Source of the DNA: an uncultured Acidimicrobiales bacterium
GTDB taxonomy: Bacteria; Actinomycetota; Acidimicrobiia; Acidimicrobiales; Bin134
Reading direction: 5' to 3'
Length of the DNA stretch: 64,000 nt
Assembly: GCA_951813555.1 (NCBI GenBank)
Contig: OX638344.1
Location: forward strand, 1,426,001 to 1,490,000
Shown here: positions 33,457 through 41,487 of the stretch, piece by piece
Position numbering within the stretch: position 1 is the first letter of the stretch
Layout of the letters: every line of letters starts with the position of its first letter
The notes under the pieces: generated by a model
Seen by the model: only the letters and a program-made list of their open reading frames with translations
Told to the model about the DNA's origin: nothing
The model's database searches: none
Program-made: the position numbers and the translations under genes

Positions 33457-35867
33457 CTGGGAATCCCCACACTCCGGACGGCGTGGTCGGCATCGCCATT
33501 GTCCAAGGGGAACGGGACCGGGGCTTTGGCTGGCTTGCCATTGTGGTCCACTTCGGCCAGGAGGTCGACCGGAGGGGCGATCACCACCATGGCCAGCTGG
33601 TTCTCACGGCCCAGCTGTGTGCCTACCCCGCCCCTTGCAGTGGCTGGGATGTCGGTCACCGCAGTGATGTCAGGCAATCCGCTGGTGTCCACCGAGATGA
33701 TGGCCTCTTCACCGCTTACGCCTTGGGCCGCGATCACCCGGTCGCCGTTACGCGGCTTCATGCCAACGACTCCGGACGCCCCCCGTCCCTGAATCGGCAC
33801 TCCATCGACCGGAGAGCGCAGCGCCCGTCCCTGTGTGCTGACCAGCACCACCTCGTGGGCATCCGGTGCGCAGAAGGCGGCCACTACTTTGTCGTTGGGC
33901 TTCAACTTGATGACCTGCTTGGTTGACCGGCCTCGGTCGGCTTCGGACAAATCGACCCGCTTCACGGTGCCGGCGGCGGTGACGAGCATCAGGGGGTCAG
34001 AACCGGGCAAGACCAGAGTCAGGACTGCCTCGCTGCGGATAGTGCCGAACACCTCCGACGCCCCGGCCCCTCGGCTTCGGCCTGAAACCTCGGGAATGGC
34101 CCCGACCGGCGAGGCGATGATCCGGCCTCCCGAGGTAACAGCCAAGACGGTGTCGTTCACATCGGCCTCCACCGATGCGGTCAGCACATCGTGGCGTCCG
34201 AACTGGGATCGACGGCGTCCCCCCGCCGATGCCCGGCCCACGATGCCGGTGGTGGACAGGGTGATCACGCACGGTCCCTCGGCGGTCGGGGTCAATTCAT
34301 CTGCCAGGGTGGGCTCATGCACCGGAGCGTCTTGGTGGGACACGATCTCGGTGCGGCGGTTCTGTCCGAAGCGCTCTACCAAATCGTCGAGCTCCTTCAA
34401 CACCAGCGTGCGCTGGCGCTGCTCCGATCCCAGCAGCTTCTCGAGCCTGTCGATTTCGGCAATCAGCTCGTCGCGCTCGTCGATGATCTTCTGCTTCTCC
34501 AACGCGGTGAGCCGCCGGAGCTGCATGTCCAAGATGTGGGCCGCCTGGACCTCGGTCAGGGCCAGGGCATCCTGCAAGCGCTGGCGGGCCTCGGCGGCAT
34601 CGTCGGATCCCCGGATGATGGCCACCACCTCGTCGATGTTGTCGAGGGCGGTGATGAGCCCCTCCAGAATGTGGTGGCGGTCTCGGGCCCGGCCCAAGCG
34701 ATGCCGGGTGCGCCGCACCACCACGTCGAGGCGGTGGTCGATGTAGTGGCGGCACAGGTCGTAGAGGCCCACGGTGGTGGGAACGCCGTCCACCAGCACC
34801 ACGTTGTTGACTCCGAAGGTCTCTTCCAACGGAGTGAGCCGGAACAGGTCGTAGTACAGCTTCTCGGGTTCCACATGGGGCTCGCACTCGATGAGGATGC
34901 GCAGGCCGTGGTGGCGGTCGGACAGGTTGCGGGCGTCGTGGATGCCGGGCAGCCTGCCCTCGACAATCAGGTCGTTGATGCGCTTGACCACTTTCTCGGG
35001 ACCGACCATGTAGGGCAGTTCGGTGACCTCGATCCCCTTGCGGCTTCGGGTTAGCTTTACTGGCCTCATCTTGGCCTGGACCCGGATCGAGCCCCTTCCG
35101 GTTCTGTAGATCTGTCGGAGCCCCCCATCCTCAGAGTCGATGACCATCCCCCCGGTGGGGAAGTCGGGACCGGGCAGCACATCCAACAATTCGTCGATGG
35201 CGGGTTTGGGCCGGCGCTTGGCCATGACCAGCCGGATGGCCTCGGCCACCTCCCGCAGATTGTGGGGGGCCATGTTGGTGGCCATGCCCACGGCAATGCC
35301 GGTGGTGCCGTTCACCAGCAGGTTGGGCAGCCGCCCCGGCAGGCACTCGGGCTCAGAGCTCTCGCTGTCATACGTCGACCGGTGGTCGACGGTGTCCTCG
35401 TCGATTTCTGCCAGCATCTCCATGGCCGCCTCGGTGAGGCGGCACTCGGTGTAGCGGGGGGCGGCCGGGGGATCGTCGAGGGTGCCGAAGTTGCCGTGGG
35501 GGTCGACCAGGGTGATGGGCCGGGAGAACTCCTGGGCCAGCCTAACGAGGGCGTCGTAGATGGCGGCATCGCCGTGGGGGTGGTACTTGCCCATGGTGTC
35601 GCCCACCACTCGGGCGCTCTTGCGGTGGGGTCCGTCGGGGCGGATACCCATGTTGAGCATGGAGTAGAGGATGCGCCGTTGCACCGGTTTCAGGCCGTCG
35701 CGTGAGTCGGGGATGGCCCGGGACGTGATGACCGACAGTGAGTACGCCAAGAACGACTCCGACATCTCGTCGGCTACCGGGACAGGCACGACCTCGCGGG
35801 CAAAGTCGACATCGGTCCCACCGCCGTCCGACATGCTGTCGAGGGACAACTGTGATTGTGGGGGCAT
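33450..35867 (-). CDS. parC: Type IIA topoisomerase subunit A (ParC/GyrA-like)
   Basis: An 805-residue DNA-breakage subunit. Catalytic Tyr139 is in APRYTECRL. The quinolone region reads KYHPHGDAAIYDALVR, with Ala101 at the position of E. coli GyrA Ser83 and Asp105 at Asp87. The C-terminal half is a beta-pinwheel with repeated TTGIVGRASAGG-like blades. I do not see a canonical GyrA box, which favours a ParC-type decatenase, but subtype by eye is uncertain. The gene comes before the B subunit, and the frames overlap by 7 bp. Ala at the Ser83 position is also the natural mycobacterial state and goes with lower quinolone sensitivity. Confidence 0.87.
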   Translation of the reverse strand: MPPQSQLSLDSMSDGGGTDVDFAREVVPVPVADEMSESFLAYSLSVITSRAIPDSRDGLKPVQRRILYSMLNMGIRPDGPHRKSARVVGDTMGKYHPHGDAAIYDALVRLAQEFSRPITLVDPHGNFGTLDDPPAAPRYTECRLTEAAMEMLAEIDEDTVDHRSTYDSESSEPECLPGRLPNLLVNGTTGIAVGMATNMAPHNLREVAEAIRLVMAKRRPKPAIDELLDVLPGPDFPTGGMVIDSEDGGLRQIYRTGRGSIRVQAKMRPVKLTRSRKGIEVTELPYMVGPEKVVKRINDLIVEGRLPGIHDARNLSDRHHGLRILIECEPHVEPEKLYYDLFRLTPLEETFGVNNVVLVDGVPTTVGLYDLCRHYIDHRLDVVVRRTRHRLGRARDRHHILEGLITALDNIDEVVAIIRGSDDAAEARQRLQDALALTEVQAAHILDMQLRRLTALEKQKIIDERDELIAEIDRLEKLLGSEQRQRTLVLKELDDLVERFGQNRRTEIVSHQDAPVHEPTLADELTPTAEGPCVITLSTTGIVGRASAGGRRRSQFGRHDVLTASVEADVNDTVLAVTSGGRIIASPVGAIPEVSGRSRGAGASEVFGTIRSEAVLTLVLPGSDPLMLVTAAGTVKRVDLSEADRGRSTKQVIKLKPNDKVVAAFCAPDAHEVVLVSTQGRALRSPVDGVPIQGRGASGVVGMKPRNGDRVIAAQGVSGEEAIISVDTSGLPDITAVTDIPATARGGVGTQLGRENQLAMVVIAPPVDLLAEVDHNGKPAKAPVPFPLDNGDADHAVRSVGIPRW

Positions 35868-35968
35868 GATTCCCTTAGCGGATTTTCGTAGGGGGAAGTA
35901 CGGGTTTTACCCCTGTCTAGAAGGTACCCGTCCTGGGTGACAGTTCAGCGGAAATCGGCAGCTTATAG
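35868..35968. promoter_or_regulatory. Gap upstream of the topoisomerase operon
   Basis: This 101-bp gap lies between the GT2 stop and the subunit A start, so it should hold the topoisomerase promoter. A GGGA stretch sits 3-6 bp before the ATG as a ribosome site. A TATAAG box on the minus strand (near 35964) is the best -10 candidate but lacks a good -35. No riboswitch or terminator is evident. Confidence 0.3.
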
Positions 35969-36697
35969 TCAGATTTTGGGGATGCGAGCGCGGCTGAGGC
36001 GCACCGTTTGGCCAAATGAGCGGAGGGCAGCCCGAAACGCCCGCCAGCCCAGGATGGAGACCATCCCGGTGGTTCGGTCGTGGTGGGGGATGGGCAATTC
36101 GGCTATTCGTGCGCCGGAGCGGGCCAGCATTCCCGAGAGCACCACGTTGGGGGCGAAGGTGTCGTCGGGGATGGGCACCAGTAGCGGCGCCAACGTCGAC
36201 GAGCGCATCAGCCGATAAGGGCAGTTCACGTCGGCAAGGCGACATCCGAACGCGGCTCGGGCCGTTATACGGGCCAGCCGGCTTATCGCCCTCCGGCCTG
36301 GTGACTGAGTCCGGCTGGTGCGGATGCCGATCACCGCGCCCACGTCGTGGCGCAGGTCCCACAGCTTGCTGAACGCAGCCGCGGGCATCTCGTCGTCGGA
36401 GTCGGTTTGGAATACCCATTCGGCGGTCGTCACCCCCCGGCGATAGCCCCGCAGGATGGTGGGCCCGTGGCCGCTGTTGGGTTTGACGTCCACCACCAGC
36501 CGCGGATGGCGCTCGGCCACCGAACGCAGTACCTGCTCGCTGGCGTCGGTGGCCCCGTCCACGATGGCCACCAGCTCGTAGTCGATGCCCAGGCCGTCGA
36601 GCACCTCGAGCCAGTTCTCCGCCACCTTGCCGACGATCTCCTCCTCGTTGTACACCGGCATGACCGCGCACAGGTCAAGCCGGGCCTCGGGGGTCAC
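35969..36697 (-). CDS. Family 2 glycosyltransferase
   Basis: A 242-residue GT-A fold enzyme of dolichyl-phosphate-mannose-synthase type. The N-terminus reads CAVMPVYNEEEIVGKV, the first Asp motif is VAIVDGATDAS, and the DxD-type metal site is VFQTDSDDE. There is no C-terminal membrane extension. It probably transfers a sugar from a nucleotide donor to a polyprenyl phosphate or other acceptor; polyprenyl-sugar use by the GT-C genes at 44-48 kb is possible. GTG 36697 overlaps the stop of the SDR gene upstream (GTGA), so the two are coupled. Confidence 0.87.
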   Translation of the reverse strand: MTPEARLDLCAVMPVYNEEEIVGKVAENWLEVLDGLGIDYELVAIVDGATDASEQVLRSVAERHPRLVVDVKPNSGHGPTILRGYRRGVTTAEWVFQTDSDDEMPAAAFSKLWDLRHDVGAVIGIRTSRTQSPGRRAISRLARITARAAFGCRLADVNCPYRLMRSSTLAPLLVPIPDDTFAPNVVLSGMLARSGARIAELPIPHHDRTTGMVSILGWRAFRAALRSFGQTVRLSRARIPKI

Positions 36698-37626
36698 TCT
36701 CGGGTGTTCTGGGCCAGAAGTTGGGCTTCCTTCTCGGCCAAAATGGCACCGCTCAGGTCGTAGCGGATGGCGGCGGTGTTGGGCTCCGGCCCGTCCCATC
36801 CGGGCAGAAGACCCCGCTCATGGCAGAAGAACTGGGCCTCCACGTTGGTGCCGTTCATGTCTCGGGCCTCGGGGTCGGAGGCCAGCCAGGCCACCACCGC
36901 GCCGATCACATCGGGGGGCTGGCCGGTGTCCTCGAAGCCGAACTGGGCCATGTCCTGGGCGATGCGCTCGGTGGAGATGTATCCCGGCTGCACGTTGAAG
37001 GCGTTGATGCCGTGGTCGCCGTGCTCCACGGCCAAGAATCCGGCCACCCGGTGAAAGGCGCCCTTGCTGATGCCGTAGCCCATGCCCCAGCCCCCGTCGC
37101 CCGCCGCTTCGGTGGGATCGGCGTAGCCTGAGGCAGAAGAGATGTTGACAATGGTGCCGCTGCCCCGCTCGACCATCTGGGGCAACAGCGCCTTGGTGAG
37201 CACCAGCGGAGCCAGGCAGTTTGCCTTCAGGTGGTTGTCGAGCAGCCCGATGGGGGTGTCCAGCAAGCGGTCCATGTGGCCCGGTCCGATATAGCGACCG
37301 TTGTTCACCAGCACGTCAACCCGCCCCCACCGCTCCAACACCGTGGCCGCGGCGGCCTCCAGGGAGTCGAAGTCGAGCAGGTCGGCGGCCACGATCAGTG
37401 CGTCGCCCCCCGCTTCGGCCACCAGAGCGGCGGTAGCCGACAGGCTGCCGGGCAAAGGCGAGGTGTCCGATCGCTGCACCGTGGACGAGTGCTCCCGCTG
37501 CTCGCCCTCCTGTACAGTGCGGGCCGATACCGCCACGTCAAAGCCCGCCCGGGCCAAATACACCGAACACGCCTTCCCAATCCCCCTGCTAGCCCCGGTC
37601 ACAAACGCCACTGGTCGATCAGACAT
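36694..37626 (-). CDS. Short-chain dehydrogenase/reductase
   Basis: A 310-residue classical-type SDR. The cofactor motif is FVTGASRGIGKAC near residue 8, NNGRY replaces the NNAG motif, and the catalytic Ser-Tyr-Lys set is NISSASGYAD with YGISKGA. An insert of ~25 residues after the first Rossmann strand (SARTVQEGEQREHSS) is unusual and may affect cofactor choice. The substrate is unknown. ATG 37626 starts right before the first strand; the frame extends to 37683 but adds only low-complexity residues. Confidence 0.86.
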   Translation of the reverse strand: MSDRPVAFVTGASRGIGKACSVYLARAGFDVAVSARTVQEGEQREHSSTVQRSDTSPLPGSLSATAALVAEAGGDALIVAADLLDFDSLEAAAATVLERWGRVDVLVNNGRYIGPGHMDRLLDTPIGLLDNHLKANCLAPLVLTKALLPQMVERGSGTIVNISSASGYADPTEAAGDGGWGMGYGISKGAFHRVAGFLAVEHGDHGINAFNVQPGYISTERIAQDMAQFGFEDTGQPPDVIGAVVAWLASDPEARDMNGTNVEAQFFCHERGLLPGWDGPEPNTAAIRYDLSGAILAEKEAQLLAQNTRE

Positions 37627-37698
37627 GGCCACAGTCTGCCCGCCCAAGCCCGCCGCACGCTCGTCGGACGGTAAAGGAGGCACAGGTACGAGGCCGCA

Positions 37699-37722
37699 TA
37701 GGTATACTTCGCGGTATGCCTA
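37699..37722 (+). promoter_or_regulatory. Probable leaderless promoter and autoregulatory operator of the MazEF-like pair
   Basis: A TATACT -10 box at 37703-37708 lies 7 bp before the antitoxin ATG (37716), so the transcript would begin at or next to the start codon. The same bases form a near-perfect inverted repeat: TAGGTATAC (37699-37707) and GTATGCCTA (37714-37722), 8 of 9 pairs, 6-bp spacer. The arms cover both the -10 box and the ATG. Toxin-antitoxin operons are normally repressed by the antitoxin at such sites. No clear -35 is seen. Confidence 0.6.
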
Positions 37723-37937
37723 ATTCGACTACCATTAAGGTATCGGTCCGGACCCGGGATGCGCTGCGTCGGCTCGCGGATCGTGAGGGCCTCACATTCG
37801 ACGCGCAGCTCGAGAAGATGATCCGGCGGGAACGCCGTCGCATCATCGGGGCCCAGCTGGCCAGCGCCCCACTCCATGCTGACGACGAGGCAGTGCTCAA
37901 TGCCTCTGCGAGCGATGTCGCTGATGCGGGCGGGTGA
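37716..37937 (+). CDS. Antitoxin of a type II module (ribbon-helix-helix type)
   Basis: A 73-residue protein. The N-terminal strand TTIKVSVRTRDALRRLADREG followed by two helices fits an RHH DNA-binding fold, which would bind the palindrome overlapping its own start. The C-terminal ~25 residues are acidic and Ala-rich, a typical flexible toxin-binding tail. It overlaps the MazF-like toxin gene by 14 bp. The pairing defines it better than its own sequence. Confidence 0.75.
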   Translation: MPNSTTIKVSVRTRDALRRLADREGLTFDAQLEKMIRRERRRIIGAQLASAPLHADDEAVLNASASDVADAGG

Positions 37938-38238
37938 CGTCGTCCGCTGCGATTTCGGGACACCGGCGCAGGGCGAGCCGGGGTTCGTCCGACCGGCGAT
38001 CGTTATCACCACCGATGACGTGCTCGAGTTCCGTCAACACGCGATCGCAGTCGTGCCCTGCACGACCAGGAGGCGGGGATGGTTGAGCGAAGTAGAGGTC
38101 GCCGGGTTAGGTGTCGCCCAAGCGCACCTCCCGACGACCATCAGCGTCGACCGCGTCGTCGAGACGACGAACACGAACGTCGGATCGGTCGCACTGCAAC
38201 AGATCCGAGAGCTCATCGCCGACCTGCTCGGACTCTGA
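37924..38238 (+). CDS. MazF/PemK-family endoribonuclease toxin
   Basis: A 104-residue MazF-fold protein. The typical N-terminus MRAGDVVRCDFGTP is followed by GFVRPAIVITTDDV, AIAVVPCTT and the C-terminal IRELIADLLG helix. MazF toxins cut single-stranded RNA at short sequences and are held inactive by the antitoxin. Start ATG 37924 lies within the antitoxin gene (14-bp overlap), the usual coupling. An in-frame ATG at 37876 would add 16 residues outside the fold. Cleavage site cannot be predicted. Confidence 0.83.
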   Translation: MRAGDVVRCDFGTPAQGEPGFVRPAIVITTDDVLEFRQHAIAVVPCTTRRRGWLSEVEVAGLGVAQAHLPTTISVDRVVETTNTNVGSVALQQIRELIADLLGL

Positions 38239-38260
38239 CCCGCTGGTCGATCACCCTTGG

Positions 38261-38300
38261 CGCAGCTCTACCCTGTGCCAGGTGCTCTTGAGATCGGCAT
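38261..38300. repeat. 40-bp segment related to 39266-39305 (left flank of broken ATPase)
   Basis: Ungapped comparison with 39266-39305 gives 26 of 40 identical bases, with a perfect core GTGCCAGGTG and shared CGCAG at the left end. On the minus strand it encodes KSTWHRVELR; the other copy encodes KDTWHGMYLR, so the likeness is also at protein level. This suggests the tails of two related vanished genes on both sides of the DUF4143 relic, or a duplicated boundary. Confidence 0.45.
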
Positions 38301-38312
38301 CGGTGGCGGGAG

Positions 38313-39191
38313 CTAGGGGCCGAGGGCGGTTATGGGGACGACGGCGATGTTGTCGGGGTATTCGAATCCGTAGCCGCCGGCGGTGATGACCATGAGCTTG
38401 GCGGGTTCGCTCATCTGATTGACGTCTACCCGGTCGCGCAGTCGGCGCAGCGAGCGGACGCCATCTTCGACGAGCTTGTCGCCCCCGAGCTTCACTTCGG
38501 CCGCAGCCCATCGGCGGTTGTCCATATTGGTGAGGATCAGGTCAACTTCCAGGCCGGAGCTGTCGTGGTAGTGGGACAGCTCCCAGTCGTTGGCTTGGGC
38601 GTAGATCCGCAGGTCGCGCAGCACCAGCGACTCGAACAAGAGCCTGTTGAAGCTCAGCTCCCCCATGAGCTGCTCCTGGTTGGTCCGCAGTGCGGCCACG
38701 GCCAGGGACGGGTCGATGAAGTAGCGCTTGGGGGTTCGGCGCAACTCGGCCCGGGACCGCAGGTGCGGCCTCCATCCCGGCAGTTCTTCGGTGATGAACA
38801 GCCGGGACAAAGCAGTCAGGTAGCTCTTCACTGTCTGGGGATGCAGGGCCTGGCCGTTGCCGCCCGCGTCCTCGCCCAAGGTCTTGAACGTCACGTCGGT
38901 AGAGGTGTTCCGTCCGAGCGAGGCGAGTAGGCGGTGCACTCCCTGGGGATCTCGGGCCACGCCGTCGACCCGGGAGATGTCGGTGCGGCTGGTCTCGTCC
39001 AAATAGCTGCGAAGCTGTCTTTGGGCCACCGCCGGAGAATCACCCAACAAGCCGGGCCAACCCCCGCGGCAGGTCAGGCCGATGATGTCGGCAAGCGTGG
39101 AGCTGGGAGCCGGCGCAGAGCACGGCTCAGAGGCCAGCAGCCCGCGGAGGGAGACATTCCCGGCCGACTCCCCCACAACGCAACGAGACAC
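38313..39191 (-). pseudogene. Truncated DUF4143 ATP-binding protein (AAA domain missing)
   Basis: A 292-residue frame covering only the second part of a DUF4143-type ATPase: the linker region (LADIIGLTCRGGWPGLL), DUF4143 core (LPGWRPHLRSRAELRRTPKRY, FIDPSLAVAALRTN) and the PD-(D/E)XK-like end (GLEVDLIL, AAAEVKLGG, VPITALGP). Full relatives are about 410-430 residues and start with an AAA ATPase with Walker A, absent here. Upstream sequence up to 39322 does not encode it in any frame. I read this as a 5'-deleted relic; a working short form is possible. Short repeats lie on both sides. Confidence 0.7.
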
Positions 39192-39195
39192 CCGC

Positions 39196-39254
39196 CAATC
39201 GCGATATTATTGATATGTCAATCGCGAAATTGTGAGCTGTTCAGCCGCGATTTT
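39196..39254. repeat. Three direct repeats with exact 23-bp period
   Basis: CAATCGCGATATT (39196), CAATCGCGAAATT (39219) and CAGCCGCGATTTT (39242) are spaced by exactly 23 bp; the first two differ at one base, the third at three. The inter-repeat parts are not conserved. This is just upstream of the first codon of the DUF4143 relic. It looks like a cooperative protein-binding array (operator or iteron-like); it may be the old control region of that gene. Confidence 0.6.
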
Positions 39255-39265
39255 CTGGGGCATCG

Positions 39266-39305
39266 CGCAGATACATGCCGTGCCAGGTGTCCTTGGCCTC
39301 GATGT
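39266..39305. repeat. 40-bp segment related to 38261-38300 (right flank of broken ATPase)
   Basis: Same orientation as the left copy, about 1.0 kb apart. It lies in the gap after the SnoaL-like stop (39323) and encodes KDTWHGMYLR on the minus strand in a frame no gene uses. Confidence 0.45.
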
Positions 39306-39322
39306 CTGATGCCAGTAGTCGA

Positions 39323-39811
39323 TCACACGTGGCGGATGTCCACGTCGTGCCAGTCGCTGCGCAGTTCGTCGGGAGGATCGGGGAAGGCTCCGCGGGCCCA
39401 CTGGGGTTTGGCGGTGCGGGCGGTGATGAGCCAGCCGTCGTCGAAGCGGGCCACGTCGTCGCAGTAGTGCAGGCCCAAGATGAGGTCGTCGACGCCTGAG
39501 TCCTCCGGGCGCATGTGGTAGGCCACCGCCCAGGTCTCCACATGGCCCTCATCGGCGCCTTCTTCCAAATCCACGTACTGATTGCCCATGAAGTGCAATG
39601 TGGCCTCGAACTTGTGCAGCTCTTTCTCGGTCCAGTCCAGGTAGGGGTCGAGGGGCCCGGAGATGACTGTCCCGTAGATCTGGCAGTCGGGGTGGAAACT
39701 CGACCGCACCATGTCGAAGTCGATGCGGTCGATTCCCCGGGCGTACCGCTGGGGAACCTCCTTGATCAGCTCTCGGTCCTTCAGCCAACGCACTGTGGAT
39801 TCGACGTCCAT
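39323..39811 (-). CDS. SnoaL-like polyketide-cyclase/dehydratase-family protein
   Basis: A 162-residue NTF2-fold protein of SnoaL_4 type. The N-terminal helices (ELIKEVPQRYARGIDRID) and the strand HPDCQIYGTVISGP are visible, with C-terminal GWLITARTAKPQWARG. Function unknown; relatives include scytalone dehydratase-like and steroid-linked enzymes. ATG 39811 is preceded by a GGAGG ribosome site on the minus strand; the frame stays open far upstream over the divergent acyl-CoA synthetase, which is a shadow. Divergent from that gene by 54 bp. Confidence 0.82.
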   Translation of the reverse strand: MDVESTVRWLKDRELIKEVPQRYARGIDRIDFDMVRSSFHPDCQIYGTVISGPLDPYLDWTEKELHKFEATLHFMGNQYVDLEEGADEGHVETWAVAYHMRPEDSGVDDLILGLHYCDDVARFDDGWLITARTAKPQWARGAFPDPPDELRSDWHDVDIRHV

Positions 39812-39865
39812 CTCGCCTCCTTCGACCCGCTCCGCCACACTCGGTCTCGCGCTACGGTTGCCCTT

Positions 39866-41434
39866 ATGAAAGAGCTGATCTATCACCGGCTGTTCTACCC
39901 GGCAGTGGAGCGGTACGCCAACAGAGAGGCGATCGTCGACGGCGCCTACCGGGCCAGCTTCGCAACCCACGGCGAGCGGGTCACCCGGCTGGCCAATGCC
40001 ATGGGCGGCGAGCTTGGCGTGAAGAAGGGCGACCGGGTGGCCATCATGGCCCTCAACAGCGCTTCCTACCTGGAGCTGTACCACGCCTGCTTTCTGGGGG
40101 CAGGGGTGGTGAACCCGCTGAACTTGCGACTGGCCGGGCCGGAGCTGGACTACATCGTGCGGGACTCGGGCACCGAGGTGGCCTTTGTCGATACCTTCTT
40201 CGCCGAGCCGTTTGCCCAGGCCATGGAGGCCGCGGGCGACAGCCCCATCCGCAAAGTGGTGCTCATCGGATCGGGCGATGTGCCCCACGACGTGGCCTAC
40301 GAGGATTTGGTGGCCGCGGGCGACAATACCGTTCCCCCCGAGCCCGAAGAAGACGACCCGGTTGTGCTCATGTACACCGGCGGCACCACCGGCCTGCCCA
40401 AGGGGGTGCTGCTCCAGCAGCGGGCCGAGATGCTCAACGTGTACCACGTGGCCATCGGGCTAGGGGGCACGAGAGACGACGACGTGTTCTTGAGCCAGAC
40501 GCCGCTGTTCCACGCCGCCTCCATGGCCAGTTTGCTGGTGATTCCGGCCGCCGGTTCCAAGATGGTGACCATTCCCGCCTTCGCTCCCGCCGGGGTGATG
40601 AGCCTCATCGAGGCCGAAGGCATCACCCAGACGGTGATGGTGCCCACCATGATCGGCCTGTGCATCCAGCACCCCGAATACCGGCCCGAGCGGCTGGCGT
40701 CGCTTCGAGAGCTGGTTTACGGCGCGTCCCCGATGCCGGAGGCCATCTTGGGCCATCTGCTGGAGCACTTGCCGAGCGTGAACCTGCTCCAGGGCTACGG
40801 CATGACCGAGTGCTCGTCGGTGCTCACGCTTCTCTCGGCCGAAGACCATGTGGCCGGCAGCCCCCGGCTGCGGTCGGTGGGCCGCCCGGTGCTCGGCGTC
40901 AACCTCTGCATCCAAGACGAAGACGGCAACATACTGCCCACCGGTGAGATCGGTGAGGTGTGCGCCCGGGGTGGCAACTACATGCGCGAGTACTGGAACA
41001 AGCCTGAGGCCACCGCCGAGGCGTTCCGGGACGGCTGGTATCACACCGGCGACGCCGGATACCTCGACGAGGGGGGCTACCTGTTCTTGGTCGACCGGGT
41101 GAAGGACATGATCGTGTCCGGCGGCGAGAACGTGTACTCCTCGGAGGTGGAGAGCGCCATCTCCACCCATCCTGGCGTGGCCCAGGTGGCGGTGATCGGC
41201 ATTCCCGATCCTACATGGGGAGAGTCAGTGCACGCCGTGGTGGTGCCCGTTCCCGGCCACGAGCTCACCGAGGAAGAGGTGTGCGAGCACGCCCGCCAGA
41301 CAATCGCCGGCTACAAGGTGCCCAAGTCGGTGGAGTTCCAGGCTGAGCCCCTGCCATTGTCCGGGGCCATGAAGGTGCTCAAGCGGGAATTGCGGGCGCC
41401 GTACTGGGAGGGCCAGGACAAGAGCATCGGGTAG
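39866..41434 (+). CDS. AMP-forming acyl-CoA synthetase
   Basis: A 522-residue adenylate-forming enzyme (ANL family). The P-loop motif is VLMYTGGTTGLPKGV, motif A5 is LQGYGMTECSS, motif A7 is YHTGDAGYLDE and A8 is LVDRVKDMIVSGGENVY. Near the C-terminus the usual A-G-K of motif A10 reads A-M-K (SGAMKVLKREL); the catalytic Lys is kept. It activates a carboxylic acid to acyl-CoA via an acyl-AMP. The substrate is unknown. ATG 39866 precedes the family N-terminus. Confidence 0.93.
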   Translation: MKELIYHRLFYPAVERYANREAIVDGAYRASFATHGERVTRLANAMGGELGVKKGDRVAIMALNSASYLELYHACFLGAGVVNPLNLRLAGPELDYIVRDSGTEVAFVDTFFAEPFAQAMEAAGDSPIRKVVLIGSGDVPHDVAYEDLVAAGDNTVPPEPEEDDPVVLMYTGGTTGLPKGVLLQQRAEMLNVYHVAIGLGGTRDDDVFLSQTPLFHAASMASLLVIPAAGSKMVTIPAFAPAGVMSLIEAEGITQTVMVPTMIGLCIQHPEYRPERLASLRELVYGASPMPEAILGHLLEHLPSVNLLQGYGMTECSSVLTLLSAEDHVAGSPRLRSVGRPVLGVNLCIQDEDGNILPTGEIGEVCARGGNYMREYWNKPEATAEAFRDGWYHTGDAGYLDEGGYLFLVDRVKDMIVSGGENVYSSEVESAISTHPGVAQVAVIGIPDPTWGESVHAVVVPVPGHELTEEEVCEHARQTIAGYKVPKSVEFQAEPLPLSGAMKVLKRELRAPYWEGQDKSIG

Positions 41435-41474
41435 GCAGCAAATGAACTCTTGGTCAGCCCACCCCCAATTCGCT

Positions 41475-41483
41475 GGAGGAGGT
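41475..41483 (+). promoter_or_regulatory. Strong ribosome-binding site deciding the AIM24-like start
   Basis: GGAGGAGGT ends 4 bp before ATG 41488. This selects that ATG over the nearby in-frame GTG 41482, which lies inside the site, and ATG 41500. Confidence 0.75.
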
Positions 41484-41487
41484 GGGT

